From NCBI GenBank assembly GCA_002297545.1, contig DBLZ01000132.1:1-16801 (forward strand): a stretch of 16,801 nt of DNA, given 5' to 3'. A program made the position numbers and the translations under genes. The notes under the pieces are model-generated. The model ran no database searches and was not told where the DNA came from. It saw only the letters and a program-made list of their open reading frames with translations. The stretch comes from Prevotellaceae bacterium UBA711 (GTDB lineage: Bacteria > Bacteroidota > Bacteroidia > Bacteroidales > Bacteroidaceae). Positions 8,072-14,712 of the stretch are shown here, piece after piece (positions within the stretch are counted from its first letter, which is position 1; each line of letters starts with the position of its first letter).

Positions 8072-9609
8072 GTCAGCAAACTCCCATGCAACACTATACA
8101 GAAGAAGACCTGCGCAGACTACTGGACAAGCCCATGTTCCACCGCATCTCGGAGACCGCGGACGAACTTGGGTTGGAGTGTTATGTTGTGGGAGGATATG
8201 TACGAGACATCTTTCTGGAGCGCCCTTCCAAGGACATAGACTGTGTGGTGGTGGGAGAGGCTCCGAACCCAGGCATACGTCTGGCCAAGGCACTGGGCAG
8301 ACGACTGGGACACGGTGCCAATGTGTCGGTGTTCAAAAACTTCGGCACGGCACAGGTGAAATGGCACGGAGAAGAGGTGGAATTCGTAGGGGCACGACGC
8401 GAGAGCTATTCCCGAGACAGCCGCAAGCCCATCGTGGAAGACGGCACCCTGGAGGACGATCTGGACAGACGCGACTTCACTATAAATGCCCTGGCCATAC
8501 AGTTGAACGGCAATAGCTTCGGACGACTTGTGGACCGCTTCGACGGGCTGCTGGACATGGAGGACGGCTTGATAGTAACACCCCTTGACCCGGACATAAC
8601 TTTCAGTGACGACCCGTTGAGGATGATGCGCTGTGTGCGCTTTGCCACACAACTCAACTTCCGCATAGAGGACGAAACACAGGAGGCACTCTGCCGCAAT
8701 GCGAAACGCATAAAGATAATCTCGCAGGAACGCATCATCGACGAGCTGAACAAGATAATGCTCTCCCCTATACCCAGCATCGGCTTCATAGAACTGGAAC
8801 GGTGCGGCCTTTTGGAACTGATACTGCCCGAAATAGCCGCCCTGCGCGGTACGGAAAGCCGCAACGGGCGTGCCCACAAGGATAACTTCTACCACACCCT
8901 GGAGGTACTGGACAACATCGCCCGCGCTACGTCGGACCGGTCGGACATGTCAGACTCGTCAGACAAGTCCGATACATCCAACACGTCCGCTCAGCCCCGC
9001 CACCGTGATGTCCTTTTCCTCCGCTGGGCCGCCCTGCTCCATGACATAGGCAAGCCACGTACCAAGCGTTGGGAGGAACCTCAAGGATGGACGTTCCACA
9101 ACCACAATTACGTTGGCCAGAAGATGATACTCCCCTTGTTCCGACGCATGAAACTCCCCTTGGACGAACGGATGCACTATGTGGAGAAGCTGGTGGGAAT
9201 GCACATGCGCCCCCAGGTAATTGCCGACGAGGTGGTAACAGACTCTGCCGTGAGGCGATTGCTGTTTGAGGCCGGAGAAGACATAGACGACCTTATGACA
9301 CTGTGCGAAGCCGACATAACATCCAAGAACATGGCTCGCAAGCAACACTTCCTGGATAACTTCCGCCTGGTGCGGGAGAAGATAGCGGACCTACAAGCCC
9401 GCGACAACTACCGTACATGGACCAACCCCATAAGCGGCGAGGAAATCATGCAGACACTCGGACTGCCGCCCTGCCGCGAAGTGGGCATGCTGAAGCAGGC
9501 AGTGAAGGATGCAATATGGGAATCGCGCATACCATCCGACCACGATGCGGCATTCGCCTTCATGATGCAGGAAGCAGAAAGCATGGGGCTCCTAAAGCAG
9601 ACCAACTGA
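8068..9609 (+). CDS. cca: CCA-adding tRNA nucleotidyltransferase with HD domain
   Basis: The 513-residue protein shows the class II nucleotidyltransferase motifs: 'GGYVRD' (42-47), catalytic 'KDIDCVV' with D56 and D58, and 'RRDFTINALA' (134-143), followed by 'DPLRMMRCVRFA', which belongs to the nucleotide-recognition and neck region. A C-terminal HD phosphohydrolase-type domain contains 'ALLHDIGKP' with H325 and D326. The enzyme adds or repairs the CCA end of tRNAs without a template, in the cytoplasm. Just before the HD motif there is an in-frame Ser-Asp-x repeat (289-306), probably a disordered loop insertion. The start at 8068 overlaps the lipoprotein stop by ATGA; a second possible ATG is at 8086. 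The gene ends 116 bp before the PurF-like gene, which has its own promoter. Confidence 0.93.
   Translation: MSQQTPMQHYTEEDLRRLLDKPMFHRISETADELGLECYVVGGYVRDIFLERPSKDIDCVVVGEAPNPGIRLAKALGRRLGHGANVSVFKNFGTAQVKWHGEEVEFVGARRESYSRDSRKPIVEDGTLEDDLDRRDFTINALAIQLNGNSFGRLVDRFDGLLDMEDGLIVTPLDPDITFSDDPLRMMRCVRFATQLNFRIEDETQEALCRNAKRIKIISQERIIDELNKIMLSPIPSIGFIELERCGLLELILPEIAALRGTESRNGRAHKDNFYHTLEVLDNIARATSDRSDMSDSSDKSDTSNTSAQPRHRDVLFLRWAALLHDIGKPRTKRWEEPQGWTFHNHNYVGQKMILPLFRRMKLPLDERMHYVEKLVGMHMRPQVIADEVVTDSAVRRLLFEAGEDIDDLMTLCEADITSKNMARKQHFLDNFRLVREKIADLQARDNYRTWTNPISGEEIMQTLGLPPCREVGMLKQAVKDAIWESRIPSDHDAAFAFMMQEAESMGLLKQTN
8932..8985 (+). repeat. 9-bp tandem repeat encoding (Ser-Asp-x)6 inside cca
   Basis: Six consecutive 9-bp units of the form TCNGAYNNN (TCGGACCGG, TCGGACATG, TCAGACTCG, TCAGACAAG, TCCGATACA, TCCAACACG; the last departs with AAC) encode SDR-SDM-SDS-SDK-SDT-SNT. 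The length keeps the frame. The insert sits in the loop before the HD helix, where the homologues I recall are shorter. Confidence 0.85.
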
Positions 9610-9649
9610 CGGACACTGCATTTTTTGATATACTCACGGCACATTTTCC

Positions 9650-9680
9650 TTGGTAGTTTGCACCTTTTGCCGTAACTTTG
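9650..9680 (+). promoter_or_regulatory. Bacteroides-type promoter of the PurF-like gene
   Basis: TTG (9650-9652) and TAACTTTG (9673-9680, matching TAnnTTTG) are 20 bp apart, the same spacing as the promoter at 1818-1849. The predicted transcript start is near 9684, which leaves a leader of about 42 nt before the ATG at 9726. A second TTTG at 9657-9660 is too close to serve as the -33 element. Confidence 0.72.
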
Positions 9681-9725
9681 CACACGCATTTCAATAAGGA
9701 ATAATACTCTAACGTATATTGAATT

Positions 9726-11165
9726 ATGGGTGGTTTCTTCGGCACTGTATCGCAACAGCCATGTGTTGCGGAACTATTTTATGGTACAGACTATCAATCA
9801 CATCTCGGTACGCAACGCGGCGGCATGGTAACCTTCAGCCATGAAAACGGCTTCTACAGAAGCATACACAACCTGGAGAACACCTACTTCCGCACGCGCT
9901 TTGAACCGGAACTGGACCGCTTCGTGGGCAACAGCGGTATAGGCGTCATATCCGACACCGACGCCCAGCCGATGCTCATCAACTGCCATCTGGGACGCTT
10001 TGCCATAGTCACAGTGGCAAGGATAAACAACATAGAGGAACTGGCACAGCAGATGCTGGACGAGGGCATGCATCTGAGCGAGTTTTCCAGCGGCAAGATC
10101 AATCCCACCGAACTCATAGGCATACTCATCGTACATGGCAAGACATTTGTGGAGGGCATAGAAAACGTCTTCCGCATGGTCAAAGGCTCCTGCTCGTTGC
10201 TGCTGCTGACAGAGGACGGCGTAATAGCCGCACGCGACTCATGGGGACGCACTCCGATCGTAGTGGGTAAGAAAGAGGGAGCCATGGCTGTAACGTCGGA
10301 GAGCACGGCTTTCCCCAACCTTGGCTTCGACATACTACACTACCTCGGCCCTGGCGAAATTATCCGCATACAGGCCGACGGCATGCAACAGCTGCGCCGA
10401 CCTAACCAGGGCATGCAGATATGCTCTTTCCTATGGGTGTACTACGGCTTCCCTACCAGTTGCTACGAGGGACGCAACGTAGAGGTAATGCGTGTGGCAT
10501 GTGGCAAAGAAATGGGTGCGGAGGACGATGTCAATGTAGACTGCGCATGCGGTATACCGGACTCGGGCATAGGCATGGCCGAGGGTTATGCCGAGGGTCA
10601 CAAGGTGCCATACGCCCGTGCCATATCCAAGTACACGCCGACATGGCCTCGCAGCTTCACCCCGGCACGTCAGGAGATGCGCAATCTGGTGGCCAAGATG
10701 AAACTGATAGCCAACAAGGACATCCTGCTGAACAAGCGTGTACTGTTCTGCGACGACTCCATAGTGCGCGGCACACAGTTGCGCGACCACACCCGAGCAT
10801 TACACGGTCTGGGAGCCAAGGAGGTGCACATGCGCATAGCCTGTCCTCCGCTGATTTTCGGCTGTCCCTTCGTGAACTTCAGTGCCAGCAAGAACGAGCT
10901 GGAACTTATCACGCGTCGCATCATTGCCGACCTGGAGGGAGACATGAACAAGAATGTGGATGCCTATACCCACACCGGTTCACCGGAATACAACCGCCTG
11001 GTGAGCGAGATAGCCAAACGCCTGCATCTGGACTCTCTGAAGTTCGCCACGCTTGAGTCACTCGTCCGTGCCATAGGCCTGCCTAAGGAACGCATCTGCA
11101 CGCACTGCTTCGACGGCAGCAGTTTCTTCTCCTTGGAACAAGAAAACCCCATCTCGGAGAAGTAA
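9726..11165 (+). CDS. Amidophosphoribosyltransferase-like protein (PurF family) lacking the glutaminase cysteine
   Basis: The 479-residue protein follows the PurF plan: an N-terminal Ntn-type glutaminase half (about 1-225) and a phosphoribosyltransferase half (about 240-440) with a clear PRPP-binding motif 'VLFCDDSIVRGT' (D343, D344). Cysteines C233, C380, C458 and C461 (the last two as CTHC) are spaced like the 4Fe-4S ligands of Bacillus PurF. However, residue 2, the catalytic Cys in all active class II amidotransferases, is Gly (MGGFFG), and the usual Arg and Asn-Gly glutamine-site motifs are also altered ('ISDTDAQ', 'CHLGRF'). Similar MGGFFG proteins are, from memory, present in Bacteroides and annotated as PurF. 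It may use free ammonia, another amine donor, or have a regulatory role beside a second, canonical PurF elsewhere. It has its own promoter and is followed after 21 bp by the SIMPL gene. Confidence 0.85.
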   Translation: MGGFFGTVSQQPCVAELFYGTDYQSHLGTQRGGMVTFSHENGFYRSIHNLENTYFRTRFEPELDRFVGNSGIGVISDTDAQPMLINCHLGRFAIVTVARINNIEELAQQMLDEGMHLSEFSSGKINPTELIGILIVHGKTFVEGIENVFRMVKGSCSLLLLTEDGVIAARDSWGRTPIVVGKKEGAMAVTSESTAFPNLGFDILHYLGPGEIIRIQADGMQQLRRPNQGMQICSFLWVYYGFPTSCYEGRNVEVMRVACGKEMGAEDDVNVDCACGIPDSGIGMAEGYAEGHKVPYARAISKYTPTWPRSFTPARQEMRNLVAKMKLIANKDILLNKRVLFCDDSIVRGTQLRDHTRALHGLGAKEVHMRIACPPLIFGCPFVNFSASKNELELITRRIIADLEGDMNKNVDAYTHTGSPEYNRLVSEIAKRLHLDSLKFATLESLVRAIGLPKERICTHCFDGSSFFSLEQENPISEK

Positions 11166-11186
11166 CCTTCATCTACCGACATCGAC

Positions 11187-11891
11187 ATGAGCTATACCAC
11201 AATACGGCATCTGCTGCTTGCCATAAGCCTTATGTTGTCCGTTCAGTCACAAGCACAGGATGCCGGCGAACGGTATATTGAGGTGACAGGGACATCTGAA
11301 ATTGAGATTGTGCCGGACAAGATTCATTACATCATAGAGATACGCGAATACTTCGAGGAGGAGTTTGACGGAAAGTCCAAACCCGAGGAATACCGTACCA
11401 AGATACCTTTGACAACAATAGAGGACGGACTACAGCGCGCCATTGCCGGAGCAGGCATCCCACGGGAAGCCGTACGCACGCAAGAAGTGGGTGACTATTG
11501 GCGACAGCAAGGGCAAGACTTCCTGGTGTCCAAGACGCTTGACATCACGCTGACGGACTTCAAACAAATAGATGCCATACTGGAACGCATAGACACGAGG
11601 GGAATACGTACCATGCGCATAGGCGAGTTGGAGAACAAGGACATACTGACATATCACAAGCAAGGCAAGATAGCTGCCCTGAAAGCCGCACGCGAAAAAG
11701 CATCTTTCCTGGTGGAAGCCTTGGGCAAACGGCTGGGAGAGGTCACACGTATTGTGGAGACAGGTAGCAACAACAGCCTGATTGTGTTGCCACAAAGCAA
11801 CGTCATGTCTTCTGATGCCGCATCATTCGATTCTTTCCGCACAATCAAGAGGAGCTATTCCATGCTTGTGCGGTTTGCCATTGCAGATTAG
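11187..11891 (+). CDS. Exported SIMPL (DUF541) domain protein
   Basis: The 234-residue product has a signal peptide (about residues 1-23, ending 'VQSQAQ') and then the SIMPL-type opening 'RYIEVTGTSEIEIVPDKIHY', with the conserved 'VTGxxxxxxxPD' pattern of this family. A later helix, 'ALKAAREKASFLVEALGKRL', and the following 'GEVTRIVE' match the second conserved block ('A...A...A..LA..LG..LG.V'). SIMPL proteins are periplasmic or outer-membrane-associated; described members include BP26/Omp28, which form ring-like assemblies, but a general function is not established. The gene starts 21 bp after the PurF-like stop and is followed after 22 bp by the next gene, so it is probably in the same transcript. 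Confidence 0.85.
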   Translation: MSYTTIRHLLLAISLMLSVQSQAQDAGERYIEVTGTSEIEIVPDKIHYIIEIREYFEEEFDGKSKPEEYRTKIPLTTIEDGLQRAIAGAGIPREAVRTQEVGDYWRQQGQDFLVSKTLDITLTDFKQIDAILERIDTRGIRTMRIGELENKDILTYHKQGKIAALKAAREKASFLVEALGKRLGEVTRIVETGSNNSLIVLPQSNVMSSDAASFDSFRTIKRSYSMLVRFAIAD

Positions 11892-11913
11892 CCAGGGTCG
11901 GTAAATCAGCACC

Positions 11914-12477
11914 ATGAGCAACATTCTCCCAAATCTTAGGAAAAGGCTAAGCGAAAGGCTGCATGCAGGCGAAATACAGGCACTCGCCTCCAACGCAGAC
12001 ACGTGCCATGACAACACCCTCCGCAAGGACCTCTATACCCTGACGCTGGACAAAGACCCGCGCGTGGCCTATAACGCCCTGTGGTGCCTCACCTATCTGC
12101 CTGCACGTCACTCCCAATGGTTCCGTGCCAAACACCCGGAGATGATAGACCACCTGCTCACATGCCAGAACACGAGCCACCGACGACTACTACTGACCCT
12201 CCTGGAACGTACCTTCGACCCCAAGGCACCTCTACGCACCGACTTTTTGGACTATTGCCTCGACACCATCAACTCCACCCTGCCCTACGCCCAGAGGGCA
12301 CTATGCATGAAGTTGGCCTACGCCCAATGCCGCACCATCCCCGAACTGCTCTCCGAGTTGCGCGAAGTGCTGGAACTGATGGAATACGGCCCCACCTCTC
12401 CCGGCATAATATCCGCCAGGCGCAACATTATGCGCCAAATGTCAAGACACGATATAGAATCCACAATCGACCATTAG
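11914..12477 (+). CDS. Unknown protein, HEAT-like helical repeats
   Basis: The 187-residue product has no signal peptide or membrane segment and looks entirely helical. The block 'LDKDPRVAYNALWCLTYLPA' (about residues 47-66) resembles a HEAT repeat, and similar helix pairs follow, such as 'MIDHLLTCQNTSHRRLLLTL' and 'YAQRALCMKLAYAQCRTIPE'. HEAT-like solenoids usually bind proteins or nucleic acids; no catalytic motif is visible. I do not recognise a named family. It lies 22 bp after the SIMPL gene and is followed by a hairpin and a long gap, so it is probably the last gene of the PurF-like transcript. Confidence 0.8.
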   Translation: MSNILPNLRKRLSERLHAGEIQALASNADTCHDNTLRKDLYTLTLDKDPRVAYNALWCLTYLPARHSQWFRAKHPEMIDHLLTCQNTSHRRLLLTLLERTFDPKAPLRTDFLDYCLDTINSTLPYAQRALCMKLAYAQCRTIPELLSELREVLELMEYGPTSPGIISARRNIMRQMSRHDIESTIDH

Positions 12478-12481
12478 ATTT

Positions 12482-12514
12482 TCTGACTACTTCTGTCTGC
12501 CACCATCAGTCAGA
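12482..12514 (+). terminator. Hairpin just after the HEAT-like gene, possible terminator
   Basis: Perfect 7-bp arms TCTGACT (12482-12488) and AGTCAGA (12508-12514) flank a 19-nt loop and begin 5 nt after the stop codon. The downstream sequence TGCTTTCATGTTCT is only mildly T-rich, so termination is plausible but not strong. Confidence 0.35.
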
Positions 12515-12616
12515 TGCTTTCATGTTCTCCTAAGGCATATCACGATAGATTGCCATCCAATGCGGACAGCAATAATTCCATTGACGCTACCCCTCCCGGG
12601 AAAACGATTACCTTTG

Positions 12617-12642
12617 CGCCGATAAACAGAGCCAAGTCGGCG
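12617..12642. other. CGCCGA/TCGGCG inverted repeat after a -7-like box
   Basis: Perfect 6-bp G/C-rich arms (12617-12622 and 12637-12642) with a 14-nt loop sit directly downstream of TACCTTTG (12609-12616). If that box is a real -7 element, the hairpin would form the very 5' end of a leader of about 300 nt. The nearest upstream TTG (12581-12583) is 25 bp away instead of 20, so the promoter is doubtful. Confidence 0.3.
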
Positions 12643-12671
12643 GGAACGCCACAAAGGTCCTGGTGAATTCA

Positions 12672-12734
12672 CGCCTCCATATTCATAAATATGCACCTCC
12701 ACATTCGTGAATATGAGGATTCATTTTCGTGATG
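12672..12734. repeat. Three tandem about 22-bp units, each centred on a near-palindrome
   Basis: Unit 1 (12672-12693) and unit 2 (12694-12715) are both 22 bp and share CNCCTCCAYATTCRTRAATATG. Each contains a 16-bp near-palindrome, CATATTCATAAATATG and CACATTCGTGAATATG. Unit 3 (12716-12734) is a diverged, shorter copy keeping ATTCATTTTCGTGATG. Contiguous palindromic units upstream of a regulatory gene look like stacked operator sites for a dimeric repressor or activator. They end 115 bp before the shared 40-bp motif. Confidence 0.65.
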
Positions 12735-12849
12735 TCCCCGTCCTCCCCTCACGGCCATTGACAAAAGGCCTCATGGGAAGAAACGGCAGGGAATGCCACG
12801 CATAACGCGTAGGCAAAGTCGGTGCAAGCGTTAGAACCGCACCTCTACG

Positions 12850-12889
12850 TGCAGTCTTTCTTTCCACATAAGTATCTATATAAGCAGAG
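12850..12889 (+). promoter_or_regulatory. Shared 40-bp promoter-like motif, copy A (sigma-fusion gene)
   Basis: The sequence TGCAGTCTTTCT at 12850-12861, followed 13 bp later by a TCTATATAAGCAGAG segment (12875-12889), matches the copy at 14579-14618 at 32 of 40 positions with no gap. The first 12 bases are identical, the middle is variable, and the right end is again conserved: the layout of a two-part promoter (GTCTTTC as -35-like, TCTATAT as -10-like, about 14 bp apart). It does not contain the housekeeping TAnnTTTG box. It ends 34 bp before the ATG at 12924. Confidence 0.65.
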
Positions 12890-12923
12890 GATTTGTGGAC
12901 ATACGTCACGTCCTGTCATCTTT

Positions 12924-14564
12924 ATGGACATAGATACGCTGATAGAAAGAGCCAAGGACGGAGACTCGCACGCTCTGGAGACCTTATATAGGATGTACCA
13001 TCCCAGGATGCTGGGACTGTGCATCAACATCACACATGCAGACGAGGACACAGCCAAGGACCTCGTCCACGATGCTTTCGTACTGGCCTTCACCTCCCTG
13101 CACACCCTCAATACCCCTGCAAGTTTCGGCGATTGGTTGAAGACCATCGTGCGTAACGTCTCGCTGAAGTACATGGAGAGGAAGAAAAAGATCAGCTTCG
13201 TCCCCATCATTGACGAGGACAAGAAAATAGCAGACGGCGTGGCATCGGCCGAGTCGACAGTGAACTGGCAGGACATCCTCGACATGGTAGACAAGTTGCC
13301 CGACGGCTACGGCCGCGTCTTCCGCCTGTATGTCATTGATGGCTTCTCGCACCAAGAAATAGCTGCAATACTCGGCATAGAGGCCCATAGTTCTTCCTCC
13401 CAACTGTCAAGGGCCAAGGCCATGCTCCGCAGAATGATAGGCTACAGGATGCTGGCCATCGTCCTGCTCATGCTGACATCCATATCCATGTACTTTTTCT
13501 TATCCAACAAAGAGAAGCCCCTGCCGCCGCCCTATCCAAAGATGGCCGAAGACGACAGGCGCATGAAGAACGCAAACATCAATGAGAGTCCCCGTACACC
13601 AGAAAATACGTCGAACATCTCCAAGCCTCTCCACGAAAAGGCCGTTCTCTCCAATGCCCACCGGGTACAGACAGACACCACAACAATAGTCAGTACAGCC
13701 GTGCCCGACGTGCAAATCGCTGAGCAAAAGCATGACAGCAGCGTGGACGCGGACAGCATACTGTTGCAGCCCGTCTTCCCGGACTATGGCCTTGTAGCAA
13801 AGAATGCACTAAAGAAGGCTCCGAAGCTACAGATACTTGTCACAGGCTCACTTGGCCCGGTCTTGGCGCAAAACATAGACAGGCGCATAGCCATAGGCAA
13901 GCCGGACTTAGACGCGGAAGCCCCCGTACTACCCGATAACGTAGACACCTGGGAAGATTACAGCCGTTACCTGCACATGACAGGGCATGACGACACGACA
14001 CGCGATTCGATGGCCTTGATGAACATAGCCGACCATAATCATGGCACCATCAAGGAACAGGAACACCACGACCACCCCATTACCTTCGGCATATCCATGA
14101 GCTGTTCCTTATCCCACAGATGGAACATAGAGGCAGGTCTGCAATACTCCCTCCTGAAGTCGGGCAGCACCATGGGCAACCAAGAGTACCACATCGGCAA
14201 GCGTCAGAGACTCCACTACATTGGCATACCCCTCCGTCTGTCCTGCCGTCTTATGGACTACCGGAACCTGTCAGTCTACGCCTCTGCCGGCCTCACGCTC
14301 AACATCCCGGTCCATGGCAGTGTGGACTCCACCTATATCGTGGCAGGCATACCGGCCTACACTGACAACCAACGCATAACACCTCCCGTGCAGTGGTCCA
14401 CCGGTCTCAGCCTGGGCATCCAGTACAAGTTCCTGCCTCACTGGACGCTCTACGTCGAGCCTACACTCAATTGGCACATCCCCAACGGCAGTGATACGCA
14501 CACCATCTGGACCGAGCACCCGCTGATGTTCTCCGCACCATTCGGCATCAGATTCACATGGTAA
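12924..14564 (+). CDS. ECF sigma factor fused to a transmembrane helix and a predicted outer-membrane beta-barrel
   Basis: This 546-residue protein has three parts in one uninterrupted frame. Residues 1-90 are sigma region 2 ('LYRMYHPRMLGLCINITHAD', 'DLVHDAFVLAF', 'FGDWLKTIVRNVSLKYMERK'). Residues 114-172 are sigma region 4, with the helix-turn-helix 'GFSHQEIAAILGIEAHSSSS' and 'QLSRAKAMLRRM'. A hydrophobic helix follows at 174-193, then a Pro/Ser/Asp-rich linker. From about 302, and mainly 386-546, come alternating strands typical of an OmpA/PorT-like barrel ('WNIEAGLQYSLLKSG', 'LSVYASAGLTLNIPVHG', 'WTLYVEPTLNWHIP'), ending in 'FGIRFTW' with a terminal aromatic as in BAM substrates. The sigma part would be cytoplasmic and the barrel beyond the inner membrane. 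I think long ECF proteins of this kind occur in Bacteroides, but I know of no worked-out mechanism. The ATG at 12924 is chosen over an in-frame GTG at 12822 because the promoter motif and sigma N terminus support it. Confidence 0.85.
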   Translation: MDIDTLIERAKDGDSHALETLYRMYHPRMLGLCINITHADEDTAKDLVHDAFVLAFTSLHTLNTPASFGDWLKTIVRNVSLKYMERKKKISFVPIIDEDKKIADGVASAESTVNWQDILDMVDKLPDGYGRVFRLYVIDGFSHQEIAAILGIEAHSSSSQLSRAKAMLRRMIGYRMLAIVLLMLTSISMYFFLSNKEKPLPPPYPKMAEDDRRMKNANINESPRTPENTSNISKPLHEKAVLSNAHRVQTDTTTIVSTAVPDVQIAEQKHDSSVDADSILLQPVFPDYGLVAKNALKKAPKLQILVTGSLGPVLAQNIDRRIAIGKPDLDAEAPVLPDNVDTWEDYSRYLHMTGHDDTTRDSMALMNIADHNHGTIKEQEHHDHPITFGISMSCSLSHRWNIEAGLQYSLLKSGSTMGNQEYHIGKRQRLHYIGIPLRLSCRLMDYRNLSVYASAGLTLNIPVHGSVDSTYIVAGIPAYTDNQRITPPVQWSTGLSLGIQYKFLPHWTLYVEPTLNWHIPNGSDTHTIWTEHPLMFSAPFGIRFTW

Positions 14565-14712
14565 GGCGCCCCATCGCATGCAGTCTTTCTGACGAGACAA
14601 GCATCTATATTAACAGAGCACCGTCACAAGAAACAAGCATCATGCAAGAGCGTCATAACACAATAAGGAGCATCAATCTTCATCCATCCGCTCTAATCTA
14701 ACTCCAAAGACA
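14565..14712. other. 148-bp leader region of the radical SAM operon
   Basis: It holds the second copy of the shared promoter-like motif (14579-14618), then an A/C-rich leader. A 19-codon open frame (14642-14701, MQERHNTIRSINLHPSALI) ends 11 nt before the radical SAM ATG. Nothing else is recognised. Confidence 0.55.
14579..14618 (+). promoter_or_regulatory. Shared 40-bp promoter-like motif, copy B (radical SAM operon)
   Basis: TGCAGTCTTTCT (14579-14590), then TCTATATTAACAGAG (14604-14618), aligned without gaps to copy A at 12850-12889 with 8 differences, mostly in the spacer. It begins 15 bp after the stop of the sigma fusion and ends 94 bp before the radical SAM ATG. The likely reading is a promoter for the sigma factor encoded next to it. 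Confidence 0.65.

Larger units (their letters stand above)
12478..12923. other. 446-bp regulatory-looking gap before the sigma-factor fusion gene
   Basis: No credible gene was seen. From left to right it holds the hairpin at 12482-12514; a -7-like TACCTTTG (12609-12616) without a correctly placed -33 element; a CGCCGA/TCGGCG inverted repeat (12617-12642, 14-nt loop); three tandem palindrome-like units (12672-12734); and the 40-bp promoter-like motif shared with the downstream operon (12850-12889). It is by far the densest non-coding stretch of the window. Confidence 0.6.

Noticed and set aside
9621..9626. T6 run after cca as a terminator
   Set aside because: No stable hairpin precedes it.
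12581..12616. TTG plus TACCTTTG as a housekeeping promoter for the sigma-fusion gene
   Set aside because: The spacing is 25 bp against 20 bp in the two convincing promoters of this window; kept only as a weak possibility in the gap description.
12672..12734. CRISPR-like array
   Set aside because: The units are contiguous with no spacers, only three in number, and no cas genes are present.
12822..12923. Upstream GTG start extending the sigma-fusion protein by 34 residues
   Set aside because: The extension would run through the shared promoter-like motif, and its sequence does not look like a sigma factor N terminus; the ATG at 12924 begins exactly at the usual ECF start.
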